Source of the DNA: an uncultured Clostridia bacterium
Lineage (GTDB): Bacteria > Bacillota > Clostridia > UBA1381
Length of the DNA: 54,338 nt
Assembly (NCBI GenBank): GCA_944390495.1
Contig: CALXQE010000090.1
Location: 1-54,338, forward strand
Direction of reading: 5' to 3'
Shown: piece after piece, positions 16,798-26,200 of the stretch
Position numbering within the stretch: the stretch's first letter is position 1
Layout of the letters: each line of letters starts with the position of its first letter
Notes under the pieces: generated by a model
What the model was told of the DNA's origin: nothing
What the model saw: only the letters and a program-made list of their open reading frames with translations
The model's database searches: none
Made by a program: the position numbers and the translations under genes

Positions 16798-17874
16798 TTA
16801 ATCACCAAAAGATATTCCAATTTCTCTTGCAGCTTCTATAACATCGCTGTCAACAGGAACTTTTTTAAGTTTTCCTGCCACTTCAGCTAATGGAACAGGT
16901 ACTATCTTTTCATTTTGAAGTGCAACCATAAATCCATACTGATTATTTTTTATAAGTCTTGCTGCCGCCGCACCAAATCTTGTACAAAGTACTCTATCAT
17001 ACGCACACGGACTGCCGCCTCTTTGAAAATGTCCGGGAACAGTAACTCTTATTTCATGGCCCGTTGCATCTTCAAGTTCCTTTGCAATTCTGTAAGAAAT
17101 TGAAGGATACGGCATAGCAGCACGTGCTGCCTTTAATTCCTTCTTTTTCATCTGTGCCTCTTCCTTTGAAATTGCACCTTCTGCCACAGCCAATATTGAA
17201 AATCTCTTTCCTGCCTGTTCTCTCTTTTCAATTACCTTTGCAATTGAATTTATATCGTATGGAATTTCAGGAAGAAGTATAATATCCGCTCCTCCTGCAA
17301 TACCTGCATACAAGTTAAGCCATCCAACCTTATGTCCCATAACCTCAACTATAAAAATACGACCATGTGACGTAGCTGTTGTGTGAATACAGTCTATAAC
17401 CTCTGTTGCAAGATCAACTGCACTGTGAAAACCGAAAGTCATTTCCGTTCCCCATACATCATTATCTATTGTTTTAGGCAATGTTACAACATTTAGCCCT
17501 TCTTCTCTTAATAAATTTGCAGTTTTATGTGTACCGTTACCGCCAAGAATAACAAGACAATCAAGCTTCATTTCAGCATAATGCTCCTTCATCGCCTTTA
17601 CCTTGTCAATACTGTTTTCGTCTTCTATAACTCGCATTTTCTTAAACGGCTGTCTTGATGTACCTAAAATAGTTCCTCCTACTGTAAGGATACCTGAAAA
17701 ATCTGATTTTTCCATCTTTTTATAATTACCGTGTATAAGTCCGGCATAACCATTTTGTATACCGTAAATTTCAACATCTTCTATTTCCTCGTAAAGTCCT
17801 TTTGCCACGCCTCTTATAGCAGCATTAAGTCCCTGACAGTCACCGCCGCTTGTTAATATACCAACTCTTTTCAT
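16798..17874 (-). CDS. pfkA: 6-phosphofructokinase (group III / mixed-substrate type)
   Basis: Phosphorylates fructose 6-phosphate in glycolysis. 358 residues. GILTSGGDCQGLNAAIRGV is the P-loop-like start. LGGNGTHKTANLL replaces the usual GGDGS. LPKTIDNDVWGTEMTFGF is the fructose-phosphate site. VMGHKVGWL and EGAISKEE also fit. Gly after Asn in GGNG (the position that is Asp in PPi enzymes) suggests ATP use, while Lys in LPKTIDND is shared with PPi and group III enzymes. The phosphoryl donor therefore cannot be fixed by eye. The Asp-to-Asn change is, as far as I recall, common in this clade. Confidence 0.93.
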   Translation of the reverse strand: MKRVGILTSGGDCQGLNAAIRGVAKGLYEEIEDVEIYGIQNGYAGLIHGNYKKMEKSDFSGILTVGGTILGTSRQPFKKMRVIEDENSIDKVKAMKEHYAEMKLDCLVILGGNGTHKTANLLREEGLNVVTLPKTIDNDVWGTEMTFGFHSAVDLATEVIDCIHTTATSHGRIFIVEVMGHKVGWLNLYAGIAGGADIILLPEIPYDINSIAKVIEKREQAGKRFSILAVAEGAISKEEAQMKKKELKAARAAMPYPSISYRIAKELEDATGHEIRVTVPGHFQRGGSPCAYDRVLCTRFGAAAARLIKNNQYGFMVALQNEKIVPVPLAEVAGKLKKVPVDSDVIEAAREIGISFGD

Positions 17875-17888
17875 TTATTTCATTCCTT

Positions 17889-18719
17889 TCATCTTCTAAT
17901 ACCTATAACAACTCTGTCGTTGCCACACAAATCTTTAATAATTTGTATATTATAAAAGCTCTTTTTCATAATTTCAAGAACTTTACTTCCTTGATTATAC
18001 CCTATTTCAAAGGCTAAAATACCGCCCACATTTAGCATTTTAGGAGCAATATCTGCAATACGCCTGTAAAAAATCAATCCATCTTTACCGCCGTCAAGTG
18101 CAAGATGAGGTTCATAATCTTTTACCTCAACTTGAAGTGTGTCTATAACATCTGACTCAATATACGGCGGATTGGAAACTATAATATCATATTTATCTTT
18201 CGGATAATCTTTCAGTATATCTTCTTTTTCTGCAAAAACTCTATCGTTAACATTATTTAATATAATATTTCGCTTTGCTAAATTAATGGCAATATCACTT
18301 ATATCTAAAAGTTTTACCTCTGCTTTTTTTCTGTAATTGGCGATACTTATACCAATACAGCCTGTACCTGTACATATATCTAAAACTTTGTATTCCTTGT
18401 TTTCATCTGTAAAATCAAGTATTTTTTCAACAAGTGTTTCAGTGTCACTTCTCGGAATTAAAACACCTCGTTCTGTATAAAATTTTAGGGACATAAACTC
18501 ACATTCACCGATTATGTATTGAAGCGGTTCACCCTTTAAACGACGTAAAACCATATCGTTTACTTTTTCTTTTTCTTCCTCTGATGCTTCGTTTCTTCCC
18601 TTTAAAACAAGCTCTGTTCTGTCTAAATTGCATACTGCCATTACCATTTGTTCTGCTTCAAATAATGGATTTTCACTAAGGCGTTTTGCCGTTTCTCTAA
18701 CAAGCTGCGAAATTACCAT
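17889..18719 (-). CDS. prmC: Peptide chain release factor N5-glutamine methyltransferase
   Basis: Methylates the GGQ glutamine of release factors. 276 residues: an N-terminal helical substrate-binding domain (to about 75), then a Rossmann fold with VLDICTGTGCIGISIAN (SAM loop) and IIVSNPPYIES (the NPPY catalytic motif). The start overlaps the last 7 bases of the DUF1385 gene, so the two are coupled. prfA, the usual next gene, is not here and pfkA follows instead. Confidence 0.95.
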   Translation of the reverse strand: MVISQLVRETAKRLSENPLFEAEQMVMAVCNLDRTELVLKGRNEASEEEKEKVNDMVLRRLKGEPLQYIIGECEFMSLKFYTERGVLIPRSDTETLVEKILDFTDENKEYKVLDICTGTGCIGISIANYRKKAEVKLLDISDIAINLAKRNIILNNVNDRVFAEKEDILKDYPKDKYDIIVSNPPYIESDVIDTLQVEVKDYEPHLALDGGKDGLIFYRRIADIAPKMLNVGGILAFEIGYNQGSKVLEIMKKSFYNIQIIKDLCGNDRVVIGIRR

Positions 18720-19687
18720 CTGTCGTCCTCTTTATTCTCAGGTATGCACGGAATCATTGAAGCAATTGCCACTTCAATTTGTGAATCGTCCGGTTCTCGT
18801 GTTGTAAGTTTCTGAAGCCACATTCCCGGCTTTGACATCCACGTAACACACTTTGACTTACTTCTTCCTGCGATTTTTATAAGTTCGTATGAAATTCCTG
18901 CCACAACCGGCAAAAGTGCCAAACGCATAATTACTCTAAGTATGACCATATCAACTCTTGGCAAAAGTGCAAAGAGCAAAATACTTACTATCATAACAAA
19001 AAGCAAAAAACTTGTACCACATCTTGGATGAAATCTTTTGTGCTTTCTTATATTTTCTACTGTAAGTTCTTCACCTGCTTCATAGCAGGCAATAGTTTTA
19101 TGTTCCGCACCGTGATATTCATATACACGCTTTATATCCTTCATATTTGAAACAAGTGCTAAATACCCGATAAAAATAGCCATTCTAACTATACCTTCAA
19201 ACAGACTTGTAAAAAGCTGCGAATCAACAACTGCCTTTATAGATGGCAAAATATTTCCAAGCATTTCAAAACCTCTTGTAACAAAGGTTGGTAAAATCAT
19301 AAACAACACAATGCTAAACACCAGAGAAATTGCTATTGATACATATATAACAATATCCTTTATCTTATCCCCGAACTTCTCATCAAGCCACTTGTCAAAC
19401 TTACTTTCTTTATCCTCCTCATCGCCTTCAATATCCACAAATTCAGCACTGTACATAAGTGCTTTCATTCCTATAACAAGGCTGTCAATAAAATTCACAC
19501 AGCCCCTTATAATAGGCAATTTAAAAAATTTACTTCTTGTTTTTGTACCGTTTTCCTCAACTTTTGTTTCTATTTCGCCGTCAGGCTTTCTAACTGCAAC
19601 AGCAGTTTTATAAGGGCCTCTCATCATTACGCCTTCCATAACTGCCTGACCGCCTATTGATGTTATATGTTGTTCCTTACTTTGCAT
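18713..19687 (-). CDS. DUF1385 family membrane protein (YqhQ-like)
   Basis: 324 residues. The family start SIGGQAVMEGVMMRGP is intact. At least four transmembrane segments lie between about residues 110 and 275. The cytoplasmic signature YEYHGAEHKTIACYEAGEELTVENIRKH (read in parts) is followed by HPRCGTSFLLFVM. Function is unknown, though the conserved His and Glu residues suggest metal binding. The neighbouring prmC is the typical partner across Bacillota. Confidence 0.93.
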   Translation of the reverse strand: MQSKEQHITSIGGQAVMEGVMMRGPYKTAVAVRKPDGEIETKVEENGTKTRSKFFKLPIIRGCVNFIDSLVIGMKALMYSAEFVDIEGDEEDKESKFDKWLDEKFGDKIKDIVIYVSIAISLVFSIVLFMILPTFVTRGFEMLGNILPSIKAVVDSQLFTSLFEGIVRMAIFIGYLALVSNMKDIKRVYEYHGAEHKTIACYEAGEELTVENIRKHKRFHPRCGTSFLLFVMIVSILLFALLPRVDMVILRVIMRLALLPVVAGISYELIKIAGRSKSKCVTWMSKPGMWLQKLTTREPDDSQIEVAIASMIPCIPENKEDDRW

Positions 19688-19702
19688 TTATATTCCTCCG
19701 TA

Positions 19703-20284
19703 TTAAAAACATGGACATATACAATTAAATGCAAGACAGGCTGTACAGCAGTCACACGGACCGCAACATCCTGCATTTGTGCTCGTCGTCGTTGTATATG
19801 TTGTATTTCTATTCATTACATTATTAAGTGCACTTCTATACTCAATATTATTAGGCTCCATTCTTACTGCCGTCTGCAAATAACTAATAGCTTGGTCATA
19901 CCAACCTACCCTAAGCCTTGTCATTCCTGATAAATAATACCACTCCGCAGTTTTAGGTAGTCCCTCAAGCATATCCATTGCTTCACGTATACGTGACTGA
20001 TTTATAAGTATTCTCACCCTTTGAAAATCTGATGTTGAACCTGTACTTTGTTCTGTACCTTGTCTTGAATATGATGTATTTTGACTATATGACGAAGATT
20101 TATTTTTATTCATAATCATATCATACGCCTTGTTTATTTCCTTTATTTTTTCACTTGCTAAGTCAGCAAGCGGATTATTAACATATTTATCCGGATGATA
20201 TTTCTTTACAAGTGCTCTATATGCTTTTTTTATTGTTTCTTCGTCAGCATCTTCACTGACTCCTAATACCTCATAAGGATTCAT
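19703..20284 (-). CDS. J-domain (DnaJ-like) protein with TPR-like middle and Cys-rich tail
   Basis: 193 residues. An N-terminal J domain (1-65) has the HPD tripeptide at 30-32 and [12 protein letters not shown], so it should stimulate a DnaK-type chaperone. After a Ser-rich linker comes a two-helix repeat region ([24 protein letters not shown]) resembling TPR units. The last 22 residues hold nine cysteines ([12 protein letters not shown]...CICPCF), likely metal-binding or lipid-modified. It overlaps DUF5685 by 14 bp. This is not a classic DnaJ, as it has no G/F region or zinc domain of the DnaJ type. Confidence 0.88.
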   Translation of the reverse strand: MNPYEVLGVSEDADEETIKKAYRALVKKYHPDKYVNNPLADLASEKIKEINKAYDMIMNKNKSSSYSQNTSYSRQGTEQSTGSTSDFQRVRILINQSRIREAMDMLEGLPKTAEWYYLSGMTRLRVGWYDQAISYLQTAVRMEPNNIEYRSALNNVMNRNTTYTTTTSTNAGCCGPCDCCTACLAFNCICPCF

Positions 20285-21134
20285 TATTCTCTCCTAAAAT
20301 AAAATCTTGTTTCGCCTTTAAAGACGAGTAAATAATATTATCCAATACTTCTTTATTTCTTTTTATGTCCAAAAGATTATATGCTGAAGCAGCATTTTCC
20401 AGCGTAAATGTAAGAGATACTTTAAGTTTTTCACTGACTGCTTCTTTTATTTCTTTATATGTTTTTCCTTTATTTTTTGATATAAAAGTATTGTAGCTCT
20501 TATTTTTATAGTCCTTTTCAATGTCGTTATACGCATCAATAACGTAAATCCATCTGCCTATATTATATCCAAGCCACCCAAGAATACGTTTATCATTTTT
20601 ATCCTCTATAAAATCAGGTGTAAAAAGTATTTTAAGTATTCTTGCAAAACAATCTGCCACTTTGTCAATTTCATCACAATCTTCCTTTTCAAGATTGCTT
20701 AAATCATCAAGACGCATTCTGATTTTGTTATAAATCTCGGGATACCGCTTTTTTGCTTTAATCTCTCCACGCTTAAATAAAATCATAGTCAAAAGTGACT
20801 TTATGCTTCTTTCATCTTTCCAGTCATCAAGGAGCTTTAAATATGTCAGTATTACCCCCATATCCGCTGCATAATCTGTTTGGATGTCATTTTCTATACA
20901 GCGGTTTTCACGAAAGGGATGAATAATACAGCGATTATTTCTGATTTCAGGGCTTTTACTGTCTATCGCAGAAAGTACCATTGCAAGAAATGTCATATCA
21001 TAACTTAGCCCAAGTCTTGCAGACTGTGAACATCGTTTTCCTGTCGCTTTGCAAATACCACAGTAATAAGATTTAAAGGTATTATACCCATCTTTGCTAA
21101 TGTTTTCTTTACATATAGTTATATACCCAAACAT
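20271..21134 (-). CDS. DUF5685 family protein
   Basis: 287 residues, mostly helical and soluble. It opens [13 protein letters not shown] and has [19 protein letters not shown] near residue 25, with further Cys at NRCIIHP and ENRCIE, a probable metal site. A C-terminal segment ([18 protein letters not shown]) follows. Function unknown. I set the start at 21134 because AAAGGA is 8 bases upstream. The Met at 21140 would sit 2 bases from it. The DnaJ-like gene overlaps its end, so the two are probably partners. Confidence 0.85.
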   Translation of the reverse strand: MFGYITICKENISKDGYNTFKSYYCGICKATGKRCSQSARLGLSYDMTFLAMVLSAIDSKSPEIRNNRCIIHPFRENRCIENDIQTDYAADMGVILTYLKLLDDWKDERSIKSLLTMILFKRGEIKAKKRYPEIYNKIRMRLDDLSNLEKEDCDEIDKVADCFARILKILFTPDFIEDKNDKRILGWLGYNIGRWIYVIDAYNDIEKDYKNKSYNTFISKNKGKTYKEIKEAVSEKLKVSLTFTLENAASAYNLLDIKRNKEVLDNIIYSSLKAKQDFILGENNESL

Positions 21135-21169
21135 TACCATGTTCCTTTCGCATAAAACTCCACCCTATA

Positions 21170-21198
21170 AGTATATATCAAAATACAGAAAAATTCAA
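21170..21198 (-). promoter_or_regulatory. Sigma-A-type promoter of the DUF5685-to-pfkA operon
   Basis: Minus strand TTGAAT-17 bp-TATACT, 36 bases upstream of the DUF5685 start. It is the only clear promoter before six tightly packed minus-strand genes. Confidence 0.65.
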
Positions 21199-21293
21199 CA
21201 CATAGTATACAAATTTATGTAAAATTAATTTTTTATTCACAAAGAATATTTTTCATTTTAACGGAAAATCTAAATAAAAAGGAGTGTAAATTT

Positions 21294-21743
21294 ATGAAAA
21301 ACAACATGACAAATAAAGAATATAACGAATATGTCAAAACAAAAACACCCAAGTCTAAGGCATTTTTAAACTGCACTAAAGCATTTTTTGTGGGCGGTAT
21401 AATATGTGTTATAGGTCAAATTATTCTTAATATACTAAAAAGCTATGGTTTAAGTGCTGATGACGCCGCCGCATGGACTTCAATTATACTTATTTTTACA
21501 AGTGCTCTTTTAACGGGACTTGACATTTACCCGAAAATTGCAAAGTTTGCCGGTGCAGGAACAATAGTTCCTATAACAGGTTTTGCAAATTCCGTTGTAT
21601 CTCCCGCTTTAGATGCTAAAACAGAAGGTCCTGTACTTGGTACCGGAGCTAAAATATTTACTGTTGCCGGCCCTGTAATATTATTTGGTATATTAGCATC
21701 AGCTATAGCCGGCATTATATATTTTGTTATATCACTACTTTAA
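21294..21743 (+). CDS. spoVAC: Stage V sporulation protein AC (SpoVAC)
   Basis: Part of the inner forespore membrane channel that moves dipicolinic acid into the spore. 149 residues with four or more hydrophobic helices and the family's signature FAGAGTIVPITGFANSVVSPALD, flanked by LTGLDIYPKI and GTGAKIFTVAGPVI. The ribosome site AAAGGAG is about 10 bases upstream. A CATTTTA at 21254-21260 fits the forespore sigma-G -10 consensus, but I find no matching -35. The usual partners spoVAD and spoVAE are not next to it, so this is a detached copy or the set is split. Confidence 0.95.
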   Translation: MKNNMTNKEYNEYVKTKTPKSKAFLNCTKAFFVGGIICVIGQIILNILKSYGLSADDAAAWTSIILIFTSALLTGLDIYPKIAKFAGAGTIVPITGFANSVVSPALDAKTEGPVLGTGAKIFTVAGPVILFGILASAIAGIIYFVISLL

Positions 21744-21772
21744 AAAGCCGAGAGAATTTTCTCTCGGCTTTT
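21743..21772. terminator. Bidirectional terminator between spoVAC and gltD
   Basis: Perfect 14-bp stem AAAAGCCGAGAGAA / TTCTCTCGGCTTTT with a 2-base centre. A-run and T-run flanks serve both strands, and it overlaps the spoVAC stop codon. Confidence 0.92.
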
Positions 21773-21774
21773 CA

Positions 21775-23229
21775 CTATTTCATCAAATATTTATTTACAG
21801 CTTCTGCTGCCTGACGTCCTTCACGAATCGCCCAAACAACAAGACTTTGACCTCTGCGGCAGTCACCTGCTGCAAATACACCTCTAAGACTTGTTCTAAA
21901 ATCTGACTCGTCGGCTAAAATGTTGCTTCTTACGTCAGTATCAAGTGTAAGTTGTTTTAAAAGTTCCTGTTCAGGACCTAAGAATCCCATAGCTACAAGA
22001 ACAATATCACAATCCCTTACTTTCTCTGTTCCTTTTACAGGAACTGGTGCACCTGTTGACCAATCAACCTCAACAGTATGCACAGCTTTTACCTGTCCTA
22101 AATCATCACCTTCAATTTTAGTAACAGTTGTAAGATACTCTCTTGGATCTTTGCCGTAAAGCTCGATAGCCTCCTCCTGACCATAGTCAGTTTTCTTAAC
22201 TCTCGGCCACTCCGGCCACGGATTATTAGGAAGTCTTTCCTCTGAAAGTTCAGGCATTATTTCAAGCTGTACCACACTTTTGCAGCCGTGTCTTATTGAA
22301 GTTGCCACACAGTCAGTACCTGTATCACCGCCGCCTACAACTATGACATTCTTACCTTCAGTATTAATATACGCTCTGTCTTCAAAGTTAGAGTCAAGCA
22401 GACTTTTTGTATTTGCTGCCAGAAAATCTACCGCATAGTGTACACCTTTAAGGTCACTTCCGTCTACACTTAACATTCTCGGTCTTGTTGAGCCGCAGCA
22501 CAGAACAACAGCATCAAATTCATTTACTAAATTAACTGACGGATAATTTTTACCAACTTCCGTATTTAGTTTAAATGTCACGCCTTCCTTTTCCATAAGC
22601 TCAATACGCCTTTGGACAATTCTTTTATCAAGCTTCATATTAGGAATACCGTACATTAAAAGTCCGCCTGCTCTGTCAGCCCTTTCAAAAACAGTTACTC
22701 TGTGTCCCATTTGATTTAATTGATCAGCACATGCCAACCCCGCTGGGCCGCTTCCGATAACTGCCACACGTTTTTCAGTTGACTTTTCAGGAAGTTTCGG
22801 AGTTACTTTTCCTTCCTCAAACATCGTATCTATAATGTGACATTCAATATTTTTTATCGTAACTGCCGGATCGTGCATACCAAGTGTACATGAACCCTCA
22901 CAAAGTGCCGGACATACTCTTCCTGTAAATTCAGGGAAGTTATTTGTAAGGGACAAACGTCTGTACGCTTCCTCAATATCACCTCTATATACAAGGTCAT
23001 TCCATTCCGGTATGAGGTTATTTAAAGGACAGCCTATTGATGTTCTTCCTATCTGCTTACCTGCATGACAGAAAGGTATTCCGCAGTCCATACACCTTGC
23101 TCCCTGTAATTTTAGCTTCTCAAGGTCAAAATGTGTATGAAATTCATTCCAATCTTTCATTCTTTCCTTCGGAGGTCTATCCTCGGGAAGTTGTCTTTCA
23201 TATTCCAAAAATCCTGTTGGTTTTCCCAT
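21775..23229 (-). CDS. gltD: Glutamate synthase small subunit (NADPH)
   Basis: Passes electrons from NAD(P)H through FAD and Fe-S centres to GltB. 484 residues: N-terminal Cys motifs [12 protein letters not shown]...[13 protein letters not shown] and [12 protein letters not shown] (two [4Fe-4S] sites). The [16 protein letters not shown], then the NAD(P)-binding [19 protein letters not shown], and the closing [25 protein letters not shown] follow. The AGGAGG site lies in the 15-bp gap after gltB. Confidence 0.97.
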   Translation of the reverse strand: MGKPTGFLEYERQLPEDRPPKERMKDWNEFHTHFDLEKLKLQGARCMDCGIPFCHAGKQIGRTSIGCPLNNLIPEWNDLVYRGDIEEAYRRLSLTNNFPEFTGRVCPALCEGSCTLGMHDPAVTIKNIECHIIDTMFEEGKVTPKLPEKSTEKRVAVIGSGPAGLACADQLNQMGHRVTVFERADRAGGLLMYGIPNMKLDKRIVQRRIELMEKEGVTFKLNTEVGKNYPSVNLVNEFDAVVLCCGSTRPRMLSVDGSDLKGVHYAVDFLAANTKSLLDSNFEDRAYINTEGKNVIVVGGGDTGTDCVATSIRHGCKSVVQLEIMPELSEERLPNNPWPEWPRVKKTDYGQEEAIELYGKDPREYLTTVTKIEGDDLGQVKAVHTVEVDWSTGAPVPVKGTEKVRDCDIVLVAMGFLGPEQELLKQLTLDTDVRSNILADESDFRTSLRGVFAAGDCRRGQSLVVWAIREGRQAAEAVNKYLMK

Positions 23230-23244
23230 TATTCTATTCCTCCT

Positions 23245-26200
23245 TTACGCAATTTCTACCTTTTTGCCTGTTACATTTTCAAATGCGATAAGCATAGCTT
23301 CATCTTTATCTGTTCCCTTTTCAAGTTCTTCTTCAAGAACAGTGATTACCTTCTTGTAATCATTTGGTATTACCTTCACAAACTTTTGACTTTCATCTTT
23401 CCAGTTTTCCAAAATTCTCTTTGCCACATCACTATCAGTATATTTAACATGGTTTTGTAGCATTGTATTTAGCTTATCACAATCCTTTTCGGAAAGCTTT
23501 TCAAATCCAACAAGTTCTTTATTGCAGTTTTTCTCAAAATCTCCGTCTGCGTCATATACATACGCAATACCGCCGGACATACCTGCCGCAAAGTTTCTGC
23601 CTGTTTTTCCAAGTACTGCCACATATCCGCCTGTCATATATTCACAGCCATGATCGCCAATACCCTCAACAACTGCCGTCATACCTGAATTTCTTACACA
23701 GAAACGCTCACCGGCAATACCGCGAATATACGCTTCACCTTTAACAGCTCCATAAAATGCAACATTACCGATAATTACATTTTCACTTGGATTAAATTTA
23801 GCGTTCTTATTCGGAACAACTATTATCTTACCGCCTGACAAGCCTTTTCCGATATAGTCATTACTGTCACCTTCAAGCTTCATAGTAACACCCGGTGCTA
23901 AGAACGCACCGAAACTTTGTCCAGCACTTCCCACAAAGTTTAGCTTTATAGTGTCATCACTAAGTCCTTCTTCTCCGTGATTTCTTGCGATTTCAGATGA
24001 AAGAATTGTTCCTGTTACACGGTTTATATTTGTAATTTCAAGCTTTGCTTCTATCTTCTTTCCGTCTTTTATAGCCGGCTGACAAAGTTTTAAAAGTGTA
24101 TTCATATCAAGAGTTTTATAAAGCTCATGATCCTGCATTTCATTATGGTATCTCTCATAATCGTTTGAGCAAATTTTCGGCTGATAAAGAAGCGATGACA
24201 GGTCAACTTCCTTTGCTTTCCAGTTATCATGAACCTTTTTCTGACTTAGTCTTTCAACATGACCAATCATTTCGTCAACAGTCTTAACGCCTATTTTAGC
24301 CATCCACTCTCTTAAATCCTGAGCAATAAACCTCATAAAGTTTTCAACATATTCAGGTCTGCCGCAAAAACGCTTTCTTAGTTTAGGGTTTTGAGTAGCA
24401 ACACCGACAGGGCAAGTATCAAGATTACATACACGCATCATTACACATCCGATTGCAATAAGCGGACCTGTTGCAAATCCAAATTCCTCTGCACCCAAAA
24501 GTGCCGCAACTGCTACATCACGTCCTGTCAACAGCTTACCGTCCGTTTCTACTACAACTCTGTTTCTAAGATTGTTCATCAAAAGTGCCTGATGAGTTTC
24601 TGCAACGCCAAGCTCCCATGGAAGTCCTGCGTGACGTACACTTGTTCTCGGAGCCGCACCTGTTCCGCCGTCATAGCCTGATACTAAAATAACATCTGCT
24701 CTGCCCTTTGCAACACCTACTGCAATAGTTCCGACTCCGGCTTCTGAAACAAGCTTAACTGTTACCCTTGCGTCACGGTTTGCATTTTTAAGGTCATGTA
24801 TAAGCTGTGCCAAATCCTCGATTGAATAAATATCGTGATGAGGAGGTGGTGAAATAAGACCAACACCCGGCGTTGAATGTCTTGCCTTTGCAATCCACGG
24901 ATAAACCTTACCGCCGGGAAGATGACCGCCTTCACCCGGTTTAGCACCCTGTGCCATCTTAATTTGTATTTCCTTTGCATTTTGCAAATAGTGGATATGA
25001 ACACCGAAACGACCTGACGCCACCTGCTTTATTGCACTTGAGCGGCTGTCTCCGTTTTCATCAACAATATATCTTTCCGGATTTTCTCCGCCTTCACCGC
25101 TGTTTGACTTACCTCCAAGACGATTCATAGCTATTGCCAAGCACTCATGTGCCTCCTGCGAAATTGAACCGTATGACATAGCACCTGTTTTAAAACGCTT
25201 AACTATGCTTTCAACACTTTCAACCTGTTCTATTGCAATAGGCTTATCTATCGTCTTTATATCAAGCATACCTCTTATAGTACATTGATGTTCTTGATGC
25301 TCATCCATTTCCTTTGCATATTCTTTGTATAGCTTATAATTACCTGTACGACATGCCATTTGAAGTTTATAAATTGACTCAGGATTAAACATGTGGTATT
25401 CTCCGTTTGCTCTCCACTTGTAATCACCACCGGTCTTTAGTGCTTTTTTGCCTAAAACCTTATCAAATGCCTCAGCGTGTCTTAATAATACTTCTTTTTG
25501 GATATGCTCCATACCCATACCGCCTATTCTTGTGGTTGTACCTGTAAAGTATTTTTCAACAACACTGCTTGATATACCAAGTGCTTCAAAAATTTGTGCA
25601 CCTTGGTATGACTGTATTGTTGATATACCCATTTTTGACATTACTTTTACAATACTCTTTGTCGCTGCTTTGTTAAAACGCTTGACTCCTTCTTCATAGC
25701 TGTATTCAATAAGCTTATTATCTGAAAGTTCTTTAATTGCTTCATATGCCATATACGGATTAACACCGTTTACACCGTAACCTATAAGACAAGCAAAATG
25801 ATGTACTTCCCTTGGTTCACCTGACTCAAGCACAATAGAAACCTTCATTCTTGTTCCTTTTCTTATAAGGTGATGATGAAGACCTGACGCAGCTAAAAGT
25901 GCCGGAATCGGTGCTTTATCCTGACTGATACCTTTATCTGAAAGTATTATTATATTGTATCCGTTCTCAATAGCAATATCAGCAGCTTCAAAAATAGTTT
26001 CAAGCGCTGCTTCCATATCATTTACTCTGTTTTTATTAAACAATGACGGAATCGTAATTGACTTAAATCCCTCAAGATCAATGTTACGCAGCTTTTCAAG
26101 TTCTTCATTTGTTAAAATAGGGCTTAAAGCTCTTACCTTTCGGCAGTTTAACTCTGATGATGTTAAAAGATTTTGTTCACAGCCGAAAAATGTATATGTT

